Assembly: GCA_900548545.1 (NCBI GenBank) | Contig: URKX01000004.1 | Location: forward strand, 1-64,000 | DNA length: 64,000 nucleotides | Direction: 5' to 3' | Origin: an uncultured Oscillospiraceae bacterium | GTDB taxonomy: Bacteria > Bacillota > Clostridia > Oscillospirales > Acutalibacteraceae | In this document: positions 25,582-33,739 of the stretch, one piece after another | Numbering within the stretch: the first letter of the stretch is position 1 | Layout: every line of letters begins with the position of its first letter | Program-made: the position numbers and the translations under genes | The notes under the pieces: model-generated | Database searches by the model: none | What the model saw: only the letters and a program-made list of their open reading frames with translations | Told to the model about the DNA's origin: nothing

Positions 25582-27480
25582 TTAATGCAGGTCTTGATGG
25601 CAGCCGTGCTGGTCACAATAGGCATAGGCGGTGGGGTCCGTGGGATCCCAGGTGTGCCAAGAGGGGAGCTGGATCCCGGTGGGCTTACCCAGCGGCCCAG
25701 AGGTTTCCGTGCCGGAGATGTACACCTGGGTGCCGATCTGGCAGTTGTCATAGATCCATTTGGCGTCCCGGCAGCACAGGCGGATACAGCCCAAGGACCG
25801 TGTCTGCCCCAGCTTGTTATACTCGTCCACCTCCAGGTCCTTGTTGTTCTTGGTCCAGTTGGGCACCGAGTGGAACAGGTAGTTCCCTTCGATCTGGGTA
25901 CACCACTGGGCCCAGGTATCGCCCACCATCTTCAGCCAACGGTACCTGGCCGGGGTGTAATAAGTGCCGGTAGGAGTGGACACGCCGCAGGATACCAGCA
26001 TGGCCCGCACCGGGGTGTTATAGGCGCCGGTAGCAGGGTCCTTGGCGAAGATAACCAGGTAGTTAGCCGGTTTATACACCTTGATATAATAGGGGCCGCT
26101 GACGACCCCCAGCCCGGAGATGTCCTCCACCATCAAGCCGTTGCGGTAATAGCGCCGCCACTCCCCGTCCATGGCAAAGCCGGTGAACGCCGCTCCACTG
26201 CTGCCAAACAGGTACTTCACCCCGTTGATGGTGGCGGCCCCCCGGACCACCTTCCGGGCAGCGCCATCCACATAGTACAAGGCGCCGTTCTCACTGACCC
26301 AGTGGCTCTCCACCTGGGTGGTGTCCTTCTCATAGGAATCCCAAGTTTCAACGGTCTGTTCCCCTTGGGGGCTCTGGTGGTAGGTGTGGGTGGTGGAAGC
26401 CTCCACAATGGCGCCATAGGCCCAATGGGTGGCGAACAGGTCGTAGAAATTCTTCACGTCGTTCAAGCCCTTGACGTTTTCCGGCGCCTGACGGCCCAGC
26501 ATCTTGTTGATGATACTCACCGCTTGGGCCCGGGTCACCGGGTCGTTGGGGGCAAAGGTGCCGTTTTCAAAACCGGAGATCCACCCCTGGGACACAGCGC
26601 TGACGATGAACGGGGTGGCCCAGAAGTTCTCCCCCACGTCGGGGAAGGGGTTCTCCCCCTCCTGTAGGGTGCTGAACGCCATGGCAATGGTGACAAACTC
26701 CGCCCGGGTGATCTTCTTGTCCGGGCCAAAGGTGCCGTCTTCATAACCGGAGATGACTCCCAGCCCCGCCAGGGTTTCCACCGCCTGGGCATACCACTGG
26801 CCGGCCTTCACATCGGGGAAGGACTGCTTTTCCCAGTTTTGGGAACGCAGCAGCTTGTAAAACATGGTGGCAGCCTCCGCCCGGGTCACGGTCTTGTCCG
26901 GCAGGAACATCCCTGTGTCGTAACCAGAGATGTAGGCGCTGTGGTCCTCTGTGTCCAGCAGATCCTCCACTTCCCGTCCCCAACGGGCGGTATAGGTCAC
27001 GTCCGCTGTGACAGTCAAGCGGGAGGGGTCCACCTGGTTGCCTTCTTGGTCAAACCAGCCCAGCACTTTGGCAGCGTGCTTCTCGGGGATCTCCGGCACT
27101 TCATCCGGGCACTCCCCGTCTTCCACCTCCACGGTCACGGTGCCGAAACTGCCCATCTGGAAGGTGACGGTGTAGCGGGTCACTTCCGGGGAGGGAGAGG
27201 GCGAAGGGCTGGCCGACGGGTCGGGGCTGGCTGAAGGATTGGGGCTGGCCGAGGGAGAGGGGCTGGTGCCCGGCTCTTTGGTGTCCTCCGTGTTGGAAGG
27301 GGCCGCAGGGGCGGGGCTGGGGGAAGGCGCCAGCTGGGTGGAATCCCCACTGGAAACTGCCGGGGTGGGAAGTTCCTCTCCCTGGGCGGCAAAGGCAGGG
27401 CCTCCCAAGGCCATGGCCCCGCACAGGACCAGGGAAAGTACGGATGTTGCAATGCGTTGGAGTTTGTGACGGTGTTTCAT
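25582..27480 (-). CDS. L,D-transpeptidase (YkuD) with SLH domains
   Basis: 632-residue secreted cell-wall enzyme. Signal peptide to about residue 32; Ser/Pro-rich spacer with an SPSPSAS-type repeat (about 50-100); one InlB-type/Listeria-Bacteroides beta-grasp repeat (about 102-168); three SLH modules (about 178-370); and a C-terminal YkuD domain (about 450-600). The catalytic motif is present: His in LFHSVP, then Ser-Leu-Gly-Cys with Arg (SLGCIRL). YkuD enzymes make 3-3 cross-links in peptidoglycan. The SLH modules would hold it on secondary wall polymer. Cys-rich C-terminal tail (CDQHGC). GGAG lies 9 bases before ATG 27480. Confidence 0.92.
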   Translation of the reverse strand: MKHRHKLQRIATSVLSLVLCGAMALGGPAFAAQGEELPTPAVSSGDSTQLAPSPSPAPAAPSNTEDTKEPGTSPSPSASPNPSASPDPSASPSPSPSPEVTRYTVTFQMGSFGTVTVEVEDGECPDEVPEIPEKHAAKVLGWFDQEGNQVDPSRLTVTADVTYTARWGREVEDLLDTEDHSAYISGYDTGMFLPDKTVTRAEAATMFYKLLRSQNWEKQSFPDVKAGQWYAQAVETLAGLGVISGYEDGTFGPDKKITRAEFVTIAMAFSTLQEGENPFPDVGENFWATPFIVSAVSQGWISGFENGTFAPNDPVTRAQAVSIINKMLGRQAPENVKGLNDVKNFYDLFATHWAYGAIVEASTTHTYHQSPQGEQTVETWDSYEKDTTQVESHWVSENGALYYVDGAARKVVRGAATINGVKYLFGSSGAAFTGFAMDGEWRRYYRNGLMVEDISGLGVVSGPYYIKVYKPANYLVIFAKDPATGAYNTPVRAMLVSCGVSTPTGTYYTPARYRWLKMVGDTWAQWCTQIEGNYLFHSVPNWTKNNKDLEVDEYNKLGQTRSLGCIRLCCRDAKWIYDNCQIGTQVYISGTETSGPLGKPTGIQLPSWHTWDPTDPTAYAYCDQHGCHQDLH

Positions 27481-27673
27481 AAATCGATCTCCGTTTCTGG
27501 GTCAAAGCTGACAGGTGTGTTTCCTTTATTATAAGGCAAAGCAAAGAGGATGGAAAGAAAAATATGGAGGGAATCTTTGAAAAAAACCAGACGATTTTCC
27601 CCTGCTTGCGCCAATGCCCTCCTTGGTGGTACAATACAGGGCAGAGAAACCTGTTGGAAAGGGGAAGCATCTC

Positions 27674-28630
27674 ATGAAACTTTCGGTGATCGGCTGCGGC
27701 AGATGGGGCACGTTCCTTGCCTGGTACTTAGAGCGTTCCGGGTCGGAGGTGACCCTTTACGGCAGGAAGGGTTCCAAGCGGATGGAACAGCTGCTCTCCA
27801 CCCGCTCCAACGGGGTGACCGCCCTGCCCCCCTCTGTGCGCCTGACCCAAGACCTGCCCACCGCCCTTCAAACAGACACCCTGGTGATCTCAGTGGGCTC
27901 CCAAAGCCTGCGGGGGCTGCTGAGGGAGATCGCCCCCTGGGCCGCGGGGAAGCTCCGCCTGGTGCTGTGCATGAAGGGCTTGGAAACCGGCACCGGCAAA
28001 CGGCTTTCCACCATTGTGAAGGAGGAGCTGGGAGAAGGCACGCCGGTGGCTGTGTGGCTGGGGCCTGGCCACGTCCAGGAGTTCACCGCAGGCATCCCCA
28101 ACTGCATGGTCATCGATAGCGAGGACGAAGCCCTGAAAGAGGAGCTGATCTCCGCCTTTTCCAGCCAGCTGATCCGGTTCTACTATGGCCGGGACCTGAT
28201 CGGCAATGAGATCGGCGGGGCGTCCAAAAATGTCATCGGCATTGCCGCCGGGATGCTGGACGGCCTGGGGCTTTCCTCCCTGAAGGGGGCACTGATGAGC
28301 CGGGGCACCCGGGAGATTGCCCGGCTGATCCAGGCCATGGGGGGCAGCGAGCTCTCCGCCTACGGGCTGTGCCATCTGGGGGACTACGAAGCCACAGTGT
28401 TCTCCCAGTACAGCCACAACCGCCGCTATGGGGAGGCCTTTGTGCGGGGGGAAGAATACACCGAGCTGGCCGAGGGCTGCGCCACAGTGAAGGCCCTGGT
28501 CCAACTGGGGGAGGAACAAAGGGTGTCCCTGCCCATCTGCAAAGCAGTGGACCGGGTGCTCTATCAGGGAGCCAGCCCCAGGGAAACCCTGGATGGGTTA
28601 TTCTCCCGCAGCTTGAAACAGGAATTTTAA
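27674..28630 (+). CDS. gpsA: NAD(P)H-dependent glycerol-3-phosphate dehydrogenase
   Basis: 318-residue cytoplasmic enzyme that reduces dihydroxyacetone phosphate to sn-glycerol-3-phosphate for phospholipid synthesis. The Rossmann motif is GCGRWGTFLAWYL at the N-terminus. The C-terminal catalytic helix GGASKNVIGIAAGMLDGLGL carries the conserved Lys-Asn and matches the GpsA signature. The N-terminal motif has Arg-Trp where GpsA usually has Gly-Asn-Trp, and the C-terminus is slightly short, so a divergent paralogue is possible. ATG 27674 has AAAGG upstream. A weak promoter (TTGCGC, 18, TACAAT at 27606-27635) precedes it. Confidence 0.82.
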   Translation: MKLSVIGCGRWGTFLAWYLERSGSEVTLYGRKGSKRMEQLLSTRSNGVTALPPSVRLTQDLPTALQTDTLVISVGSQSLRGLLREIAPWAAGKLRLVLCMKGLETGTGKRLSTIVKEELGEGTPVAVWLGPGHVQEFTAGIPNCMVIDSEDEALKEELISAFSSQLIRFYYGRDLIGNEIGGASKNVIGIAAGMLDGLGLSSLKGALMSRGTREIARLIQAMGGSELSAYGLCHLGDYEATVFSQYSHNRRYGEAFVRGEEYTELAEGCATVKALVQLGEEQRVSLPICKAVDRVLYQGASPRETLDGLFSRSLKQEF

Positions 28631-28656
28631 AAAGGGGGCAACGCCCCAACAGAAAA

Positions 28657-28689
28657 GGCGCGCTAGGGACTCTTCCCCGCGCGCCTTTT
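28657..28689. terminator. Bidirectional terminator between convergent genes
   Basis: GGCGCGC and GCGCGCC arms with T4 on both strands, between the gpsA stop and the convergent phosphoribosyltransferase stop. Confidence 0.85.
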
Positions 28690-28709
28690 GTTATCCTGTT
28701 TTCCTGCTG

Positions 28710-29348
28710 TTACAGCTTGGAATAACCGTAGCTGTTGACCAGGGCTTCCAGCTTGGCCTTCTGTTTGCACAGGGGGCAATCGTGGGCTGGGTAAGTGGCA
28801 TAGCCGGAAATGTCCTCCGGCCCGAAAATGGACTGGATTGCCACGCCTCCCACTTCTGGACAGGCACTGAAAATGCCGCAGGCGCCGGCCACCGTACCGC
28901 CGTAATATTGGACGCACTCCATGGCTTTGCGCACGCTGATGCCCGTGGTCACCGACGCGGTGAGGATCAGCACGTGCTTGTCCCGGATCATAGGTTGGAG
29001 GTTGTCCCGGAAAATCAACTGGCTGGTGGCGTCATACTCCGGCGTAACCACATAGATGGTCTGGTGGGCGTTGATGCTGACAAACCCGGCTTGGTTCAGC
29101 TCCTGGGCCAGGTAGGCGCCAATGATCTGGGTGCCGTCCAAACACAGGATGGTATCCACAATGGTGGTGGCCATATAATGCTGCACCAGGGCTTGGGCCG
29201 CCAATTCCGCCTCGCTTTGGCGGGTCTTCAGGGTGGTCATGTCCAAATAGCAGTTGATGTGGGAATGGTTGGTGGCAAAATGGCCATAGATCAATTTCAG
29301 CGGAACACTTCCGTTTTGCGACAGGATCTTCATGGTGCGGTTTTCCAT
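28710..29348 (-). CDS. Orotate phosphoribosyltransferase-like protein
   Basis: 212-residue PRTase-fold protein resembling PyrE: a substrate hood region, a flexible-loop area, and a PRPP-binding loop ILTASVTTGISV. In active OPRT the loop reads VDDVxTTG; here the two acidic residues that hold the ribose hydroxyls are replaced by Thr-Ala. The C-terminus has CPLCKQK, a possible half zinc site. It may therefore be a non-catalytic sensor or act on another substrate. ATG 29348 has GGGAGG upstream. It stands alone, with no pyr genes nearby. Confidence 0.65.
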   Translation of the reverse strand: MENRTMKILSQNGSVPLKLIYGHFATNHSHINCYLDMTTLKTRQSEAELAAQALVQHYMATTIVDTILCLDGTQIIGAYLAQELNQAGFVSINAHQTIYVVTPEYDATSQLIFRDNLQPMIRDKHVLILTASVTTGISVRKAMECVQYYGGTVAGACGIFSACPEVGGVAIQSIFGPEDISGYATYPAHDCPLCKQKAKLEALVNSYGYSKL

Positions 29349-29408
29349 AGATGCTAACCTCCCTGCCGCCTTCCCGCCCGCAAGCAAGGGAAAGCGGTAT
29401 TTTTATTC

Positions 29409-29437
29409 ATTATAACAATCATCACTGAAAAACACAA
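29409..29437 (-). promoter_or_regulatory. Promoter of the PRTase-like gene
   Basis: Minus-strand TTGTGT (29437-29432), 17 bases, TATAAT (29414-29409), about 60 bases before the start codon. Confidence 0.6.
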
Positions 29438-29634
29438 GATGTTCCGCTCAGTTTTTTAGACTTTCCTTCTAATAATTTTCCAATAACTTTTAAAAAACAA
29501 GAAATAACAACCGAATCGCATCGTGTCTTCCTTTTTTTGCCTCCAGCATAATCCTTAAAAAAGCACGCGGGCCCGCAGCCAAACCAGCCTTGTTGGAGTT
29601 CCCGCGGTTGAGACGGTCCTTTTTCGAATGTTCT
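29438..29634. other. AT-rich intergenic stretch between divergent promoters
   Basis: No gene is visible. A GCGGGCCCGC palindrome next to a T6 tract (minus strand, around 29563-29578) is too short and loopless to call a terminator. Confidence 0.4.
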
Positions 29635-29664
29635 CTTGACAGGGGATCGCCCTATCCGCTATAA
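29635..29664 (+). promoter_or_regulatory. Promoter of the small membrane protein gene
   Basis: TTGACA (29635-29640), 18-base spacer, TATAAT (29659-29664), about 60 bases before the ATG. Confidence 0.75.
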
Positions 29665-29726
29665 TAAAAATGTACAATTAGATAGATTTTTTGTTGAATA
29701 CTTATGTAGAAAAGGAGGGACATTGT

Positions 29727-30095
29727 ATGAAACGACTTGTTAAGATCCTGGCTGCCGGGCTGGTGGTGGGCGGCCTGGAGGTGGGCGCTATTGCCCTGCT
29801 GGCCTTTCAGGCAAACGCAGGCCAGTTCCAAGACCTGGCCTTCGGCTTTCTCATTGCCACGGTGCTGCTGTGGCTGCTGGTGCTTTTCAGCGGCCGCCGC
29901 GTCAACAGCGGGATGAATATGTCTTCCACCAACTCCACCGCCCAATCGGCCTTTGCGGCCCAAGTGGCCTTTGAGGAATCAAAGCTGCTTCGGAAGGTCC
30001 CTCCCATGAGGGGCCGGCTGCTGGGCTCCCTGAGCGTTTTGATGGCAGCCGTGGTGGTGCTCATTGCGTTCCTGGTCAGCGCTTTCCTTGCCTGA
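29727..30095 (+). CDS. Small membrane protein of unknown function
   Basis: 122-residue protein I do not recognise. It has three hydrophobic helices (about 5-27, 36-55 and 97-120). Between helices 2 and 3 lies a Ser/Thr/Asn/Ala-rich segment (about 60-80) and a basic Lys/Arg stretch. Expression signals are strong: consensus promoter, AAAGGAGGG at ideal spacing, and a dedicated terminator, so it is a real single gene. Function cannot be inferred from the neighbours. Confidence 0.75.
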   Translation: MKRLVKILAAGLVVGGLEVGAIALLAFQANAGQFQDLAFGFLIATVLLWLLVLFSGRRVNSGMNMSSTNSTAQSAFAAQVAFEESKLLRKVPPMRGRLLGSLSVLMAAVVVLIAFLVSAFLA

Positions 30096-30108
30096 AATCC
30101 CTACAAGC

Positions 30109-30140
30109 AAAAGACCTGCTCCTTGGGGCAGGTCTTTTTT
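30109..30140 (+). terminator. Terminator of the small membrane protein gene
   Basis: AAAAGACCTGC pairs with GCAGGTCTTTT across a short loop, followed by a T-run. Confidence 0.9.
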
Positions 30141-30233
30141 TCGCGCTGTTTTACCGGGTGAGGTACTCCTCCAAGGGGGCCAGTTTCGCCCAGCCGTTCC
30201 CGGCCACGAGTAGAAAAATTTCCTGCCCACCCC

Positions 30234-30262
30234 TTGACAGCAGGGAAGGACACTGGTATTAT
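30234..30262 (+). promoter_or_regulatory. Promoter of the GntR-ABC operon
   Basis: TTGACA (30234-30239), 17-base spacer, TATTAT (30257-30262). The palindromic operator begins 8 bases downstream, at the expected transcription start. Confidence 0.8.
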
Positions 30263-30269
30263 AGCATTG

Positions 30270-30291
30270 TAGTTAGTTACTAAACTAACTA
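30270..30291 (+). promoter_or_regulatory. Palindromic operator for the YtrA-type GntR regulator
   Basis: Arms TAGTTAGTT and AACTAACTA are perfect 9-base complements around a 4-base centre, placed over the transcription start of the gene for a YtrA-family repressor. Autorepression is the simplest reading. Confidence 0.75.
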
Positions 30292-30314
30292 ACCAATCAA
30301 GATAGGAGGCAGCC

Positions 30315-30704
30315 ATGGAACTGGATTTCAACTCGGAAAAGCCGATTTTCCAACAGATCGCCGAAGGGCTGGAGGACAGCATCCTCTCTGGGGCCTTCCC
30401 GGAGGAAAGCCAGATCCCCTCCATCACAGAGTTTTCCGTGCTGTATAAGATCAACCCCGCCACAGCCCTCAAGGGCATCAACCTGCTGGTAGACGCCGGG
30501 GTGGTCTACAAGAAAAGGGGAGTTGGTATGTTTGTGGCACAGGGTGCGGTGGAGGCCCTCCGCGCCAAACGGAGAGAAGGGTTTTACGACCATTTTGTGG
30601 CCTCGATGATTGAAGAGGCCAAACGCCTGAGGCTTTCCCGGGAAGAGCTTCAACGGCTCATCGACCGGGGCTTTGCCCAGGAGGAACAGGAGGAGATTGT
30701 ATGA
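30315..30704 (+). CDS. GntR family regulator, YtrA subfamily
   Basis: 129-residue repressor. A winged helix (about 10-78, FQQIAEGLEDSILSG to GVGMFV) is followed by a short 50-residue helical dimerisation tail, the size that defines the YtrA subfamily. It is first in an operon with an ABC ATPase (4-base ATGA overlap) and a membrane protein, the same order as Bacillus ytrABC-type operons induced by cell-wall antibiotics. GGAGG precedes the ATG. It probably binds the palindrome at 30270-30291. Confidence 0.92.
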   Translation: MELDFNSEKPIFQQIAEGLEDSILSGAFPEESQIPSITEFSVLYKINPATALKGINLLVDAGVVYKKRGVGMFVAQGAVEALRAKRREGFYDHFVASMIEEAKRLRLSREELQRLIDRGFAQEEQEEIV

Positions 30705-31582
30705 GCATCGTCATCAACCAGGTGAGCAAAAACTTCGGCCCGGTGCAGGCTTTGCAAAATGTGAGCCTCACCCTGGAAGAGGGAAAGATCTACGGGCTGC
30801 TGGGGCGGAACGGCGCAGGGAAATCCACTTTGCTGAACATCCTCACCGACCGGATCTTCCCCAACGGGGGCAGCGTCACCCTGGACGGGGCACCGGTGCA
30901 CAACAACGACCGGGCCCTTTCCAAGATGTACCTGATGAGCGAACCCAGCTGCTATCCCGAATCCATGAAGGTAAAGGACGCTTTCCGGTGGACCCATCGG
31001 TTTTACCCCGGCTTTGACAGGGACTTTGCCTGGAACCTGGCAGGGGCTTTTGAACTGAACGTGGGCGCCAAGGTTTCAAAACTGTCCACCGGGTACACCT
31101 CCATTTTCAAGCTGATCGTGGCCCTGTCGATAAACGTCCCCTACGTGCTGCTGGATGAACCGGTGCTGGGCCTGGACGCCAACCACCGGGAGCTGTTCTA
31201 CAAGACCCTGCTGGCCCGGTATACGGAGCACCCCTTCACGGTGGTGATCTCCACCCACTTGATCGAAGAGGTGGCCTCCCTGGTGGAAGACGTGGTCATC
31301 ATCCACCGGGGCCAGGTGCTGAAAAACGGCCCTTGTGAAGGGCTGCTGCGCCAGGGGTATACGGTCAGCGGGCCCCGCAGCCTGGTGGAAACGTACATCC
31401 AGGGCAAGCGCCTGCTGGGCGCCGACTGTTTAGGCGGCCTGGAAAGCGCCTATCTCCTGGGCACCCCAGACCGGGCGGGCCTACCCCAGGGGCTGGAACT
31501 GTCCGGGCTGGACCTGCAAAAACTGTTCATCCTGATGACCGGCAACCCGGAAGGCGCCTTTTCCGGCACACCCAGAAAGTGA
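30701..31582 (+). CDS. ABC transporter ATP-binding protein (YtrB-like)
   Basis: 293-residue ATPase with Walker A GRNGAGKST, Walker B VLLDEPVLG and an H-loop His in ISTHLIEE. The signature motif is LSTGYTS rather than LSGGQ, a degeneracy common in YtrB-type ATPases. About 70 extra residues follow the ATPase core. Its ATG overlaps the regulator stop. With the following membrane protein it would form an exporter-like complex that responds to envelope stress. Confidence 0.9.
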   Translation: MSIVINQVSKNFGPVQALQNVSLTLEEGKIYGLLGRNGAGKSTLLNILTDRIFPNGGSVTLDGAPVHNNDRALSKMYLMSEPSCYPESMKVKDAFRWTHRFYPGFDRDFAWNLAGAFELNVGAKVSKLSTGYTSIFKLIVALSINVPYVLLDEPVLGLDANHRELFYKTLLARYTEHPFTVVISTHLIEEVASLVEDVVIIHRGQVLKNGPCEGLLRQGYTVSGPRSLVETYIQGKRLLGADCLGGLESAYLLGTPDRAGLPQGLELSGLDLQKLFILMTGNPEGAFSGTPRK

Positions 31583-31591
31583 GGGGGAAGC

Positions 31592-32344
31592 ATGAAACTG
31601 AAACAGTCTATCCGCTATCAGCTGGAAGATTTCCAAATGGGGATCCTAGTGTACTACTGCGCCGCGATCGCCATGACCGTGCTGGCCTTTCTGGCGTTTG
31701 CCGTCTATCCGGGCGACAGCGGCATCCGGGTTACCGGCTTTTCCGCCATAACCAGCGTTTTCCTGTTCGTCTGCGGGCTTTGTTCCCTGCACGAAAACCT
31801 CCCCATGGCTCTCCAAAATGGCGTCAGCCGGAAAACCATGTTCCTGGCGCGTCTGGCCGTAACCGCCATTACCTCGGCGTTTTGCGCGGTGACCGACCAT
31901 GTGATAACCGCGGCGGCCAACCTGGCGGCCAGCCCTGCCCTTGGGAAATCCGTGTCCCTTCTGGAGCAGCTCTTCCCCGGGACCCTTCCAGATCATCCCG
32001 CGCTGTCGCTGACCGTCTCCCTGCTATTCAGCTTTTCCATGCTGCTGCTGGCTTCAACGCTGGGCTACTGTATCATCTGCTTGTTTTACCGGCTGCCCGT
32101 TTACCTGCGGGTGGTAGTAGGCGCAGCAGGCGGGATCCTTTTGATGTTTGGGCTTCCCGGAGTAAAAGCCCTGGATACACTCCTGTTCCGGGAGCAGCTT
32201 CGCGCCTTCTGCGCCCACTATCTGGAACCGCTGGTGAATGCCATTGTTTCCAACCCCTTCAGCCTGATGGGAAGCTGGGTGTTGGCCGCAGGAGCGCTTT
32301 CGGGAATTTCCTGGCTGCTGCTGCGGAGGGCCATTGTCCGCTGA
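31592..32344 (+). CDS. ABC transporter membrane subunit (putative)
   Basis: 250-residue protein with six predicted helices (about 17-37, 45-65, 85-115, 135-160, 168-190, 222-246). It has little sequence identity that I can place, but its position directly after the ATPase (9 bases, with GAGGGGG upstream of the ATG) makes it the permease of the ytr-like system. It ends the operon before a strong terminator. Confidence 0.8.
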   Translation: MKLKQSIRYQLEDFQMGILVYYCAAIAMTVLAFLAFAVYPGDSGIRVTGFSAITSVFLFVCGLCSLHENLPMALQNGVSRKTMFLARLAVTAITSAFCAVTDHVITAAANLAASPALGKSVSLLEQLFPGTLPDHPALSLTVSLLFSFSMLLLASTLGYCIICLFYRLPVYLRVVVGAAGGILLMFGLPGVKALDTLLFREQLRAFCAHYLEPLVNAIVSNPFSLMGSWVLAAGALSGISWLLLRRAIVR

Positions 32345-32358
32345 TTCCAAAACGCCAT

Positions 32359-32388
32359 CAAAAAAGGAGGGGAAATCCCCTCCTTTTT
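32359..32388. terminator. Bidirectional terminator
   Basis: AAAAAGGAGGGG pairs with CCCCTCCTTTTT around a 4-base loop, with T-runs on both strands. It separates the ytr-like operon from the convergent acetyltransferase gene and overlaps that gene's stop codon. Confidence 0.9.
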
Positions 32389-33103
32389 AGTCGTCCATTA
32401 CCCAGAAAAGCTGCTGGCGGCTCAGCTCCCAGCGCAGCTTTTGGTGCAGCCCCTCGGAAGCGGTGTTGCCCTCATAAATCTGGGAAAAGGGCGTCCAGCC
32501 TCTCTCCAGGCACCAGTTGGTCATATAGGCCAACAGCGCGGAGGCCACCCCCCGGCGGCGGTGGGCCGGCAATACCTCCAGCAGCCCCACGCTGCCCTCG
32601 GAGTGCATCCCGATAAACCCCAGCAGCTCCTCGCCTTCAAAAGCACCGTGCATCACACCGGCGTCCAGCCGCTCCCCCAGATACTTCGGGTTGGGGTAGG
32701 AGTGGTAGTGCCCCACCACCACCGGCAGGAACTCCCTCCCCAGCTGCCGGACCTCCCAAGGACCAGGCACCGGCAAGGGCTCTTTTTTCAAGTAGGCACC
32801 CTGGCAGCAGGGCTGGCACTTGGCAAAGCCGTACCGCTCCTGCAAAAAGGCGGCGCTTTCCAGGCTGTGGGCGGTAGCCAGCTCCATTTCCTCCACGCCG
32901 GCACACAGGGCTTCGGCCTCCTCCCGGGTGTCGCAAGCCAGCATATGCAGCTCTCCCGGAACGTTGTACACCAGCACCCCCCGGGGGCTGGCCGCCTCCA
33001 CCCGGAGCATCCCCCGGCGCAGGGGTTCCAGCAGATCCATGTTCCACAGGGGCTCCCGTTCCAAATACTCCTGGGCCTGTTGCAGTTGGGTCACATCCAT
33101 CAT
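32387..33103 (-). CDS. GNAT family N-acetyltransferase
   Basis: 238-residue protein. The C-terminal half (about 115-238) is a clear GNAT fold: LLGFIGMH strand, motif A LLEVLPAHRRRGVASALL with the acetyl-CoA pyrophosphate loop, and a final FSQIYEGNTAS segment. The N-terminal half looks like a degenerate second GNAT-like domain. The start is one of two consecutive ATGs (33103 or 33100), with GAAAGG close by. Substrate unknown. Confidence 0.85.
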   Translation of the reverse strand: MMDVTQLQQAQEYLEREPLWNMDLLEPLRRGMLRVEAASPRGVLVYNVPGELHMLACDTREEAEALCAGVEEMELATAHSLESAAFLQERYGFAKCQPCCQGAYLKKEPLPVPGPWEVRQLGREFLPVVVGHYHSYPNPKYLGERLDAGVMHGAFEGEELLGFIGMHSEGSVGLLEVLPAHRRRGVASALLAYMTNWCLERGWTPFSQIYEGNTASEGLHQKLRWELSRQQLFWVMDD

Positions 33104-33112
33104 CCTTTCAAA

Positions 33113-33138
33113 AAAGGGCGTGCCGCAACACGCCCTTT
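33113..33138 (-). terminator. Terminator after the cyclase gene
   Basis: AAAGGGCGTG/CACGCCCTTT stem with 6-base loop and T6 on the minus strand. It ends the operon that runs from 35766. Confidence 0.85.
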
Positions 33139-33147
33139 CCCTATTTT

Positions 33148-33732
33148 TCAAACCTTTCCAGGCAGCTCCACCAGCAGGGGCCGCACTTGGGCGCCGTCCA
33201 GGCCGCCGTATTTGAGAGGCTGGGCTGCCAGGAAATACTCCCCCGCCGGAACCCCCTCCATAACACAGCTTTCCAAAATGGCCACCTGGCCGCCCAGCAG
33301 CGCCCGGTGCACCTGCGCGCCGGTTTCCTGGGTTCCCACGGTCATGCCTTCCACTCCCAGCAGCAGCAAGCCCTCTTGGGCGAGCGTTTGGGCAGCCTCC
33401 AGGGAGAGCTCCACCTCCCCCTTGATGAGCAGCCGCCGGACGCCGGTTTCCAACACCTTCCCCGCCCACTCCCCAGTCAGGAGGCCCTGGGCTTCCACCA
33501 GGGTGCAGGGGCCCACGCACCGGGAAAGCTCCACCTGGTCGATGGTCTTCCCTCCCGGCACAAAGTGGCTGGGGGCGTCCATGTGGGTACCGGTGTGGCT
33601 GCCCAAGGTCAAGGCTGTAAGGTTGCACCCGTCCCCCTTGGACAGTTCCAGCACAGGCTGGTGGGAGGGCGCCGGGTCCCCGGGAAACACAGCGGCGGTG
33701 AACACCTCTTTGGACAAATCGTAGATCTTCAT
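33148..33732 (-). CDS. Cyclase family protein (kynurenine formamidase-like metal hydrolase)
   Basis: 194-residue enzyme of the KynB/cyclase fold. The metal-binding signature HTGTHMDAPSHF sits at about 46-57, followed later by the shorter LLIKG and LLGVEG strands usual in this family. Members hydrolyse N-formylkynurenine or related amides, or open cyclic imides. No tryptophan catabolism genes are nearby, so the substrate is open. ATG 33732 is chosen because the protein then begins with the conserved IYDLS strand. It follows the nucleosidase gene by 7 bases. Confidence 0.88.
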   Translation of the reverse strand: MKIYDLSKEVFTAAVFPGDPAPSHQPVLELSKGDGCNLTALTLGSHTGTHMDAPSHFVPGGKTIDQVELSRCVGPCTLVEAQGLLTGEWAGKVLETGVRRLLIKGEVELSLEAAQTLAQEGLLLLGVEGMTVGTQETGAQVHRALLGGQVAILESCVMEGVPAGEYFLAAQPLKYGGLDGAQVRPLLVELPGKV

Positions 33733-33739
33733 AGCGCCC

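Noticed and set aside
27180..27300. Short repeated units resembling a CRISPR or tandem array
   Set aside because: The repeats are in-frame Ser-Pro codons of the L,D-transpeptidase linker and show no spacer pattern.
29563..29578. GCGGGCCCGC palindrome next to a T6 tract as a terminator
   Set aside because: The palindrome leaves no room for a loop and no gene ends upstream on that strand.
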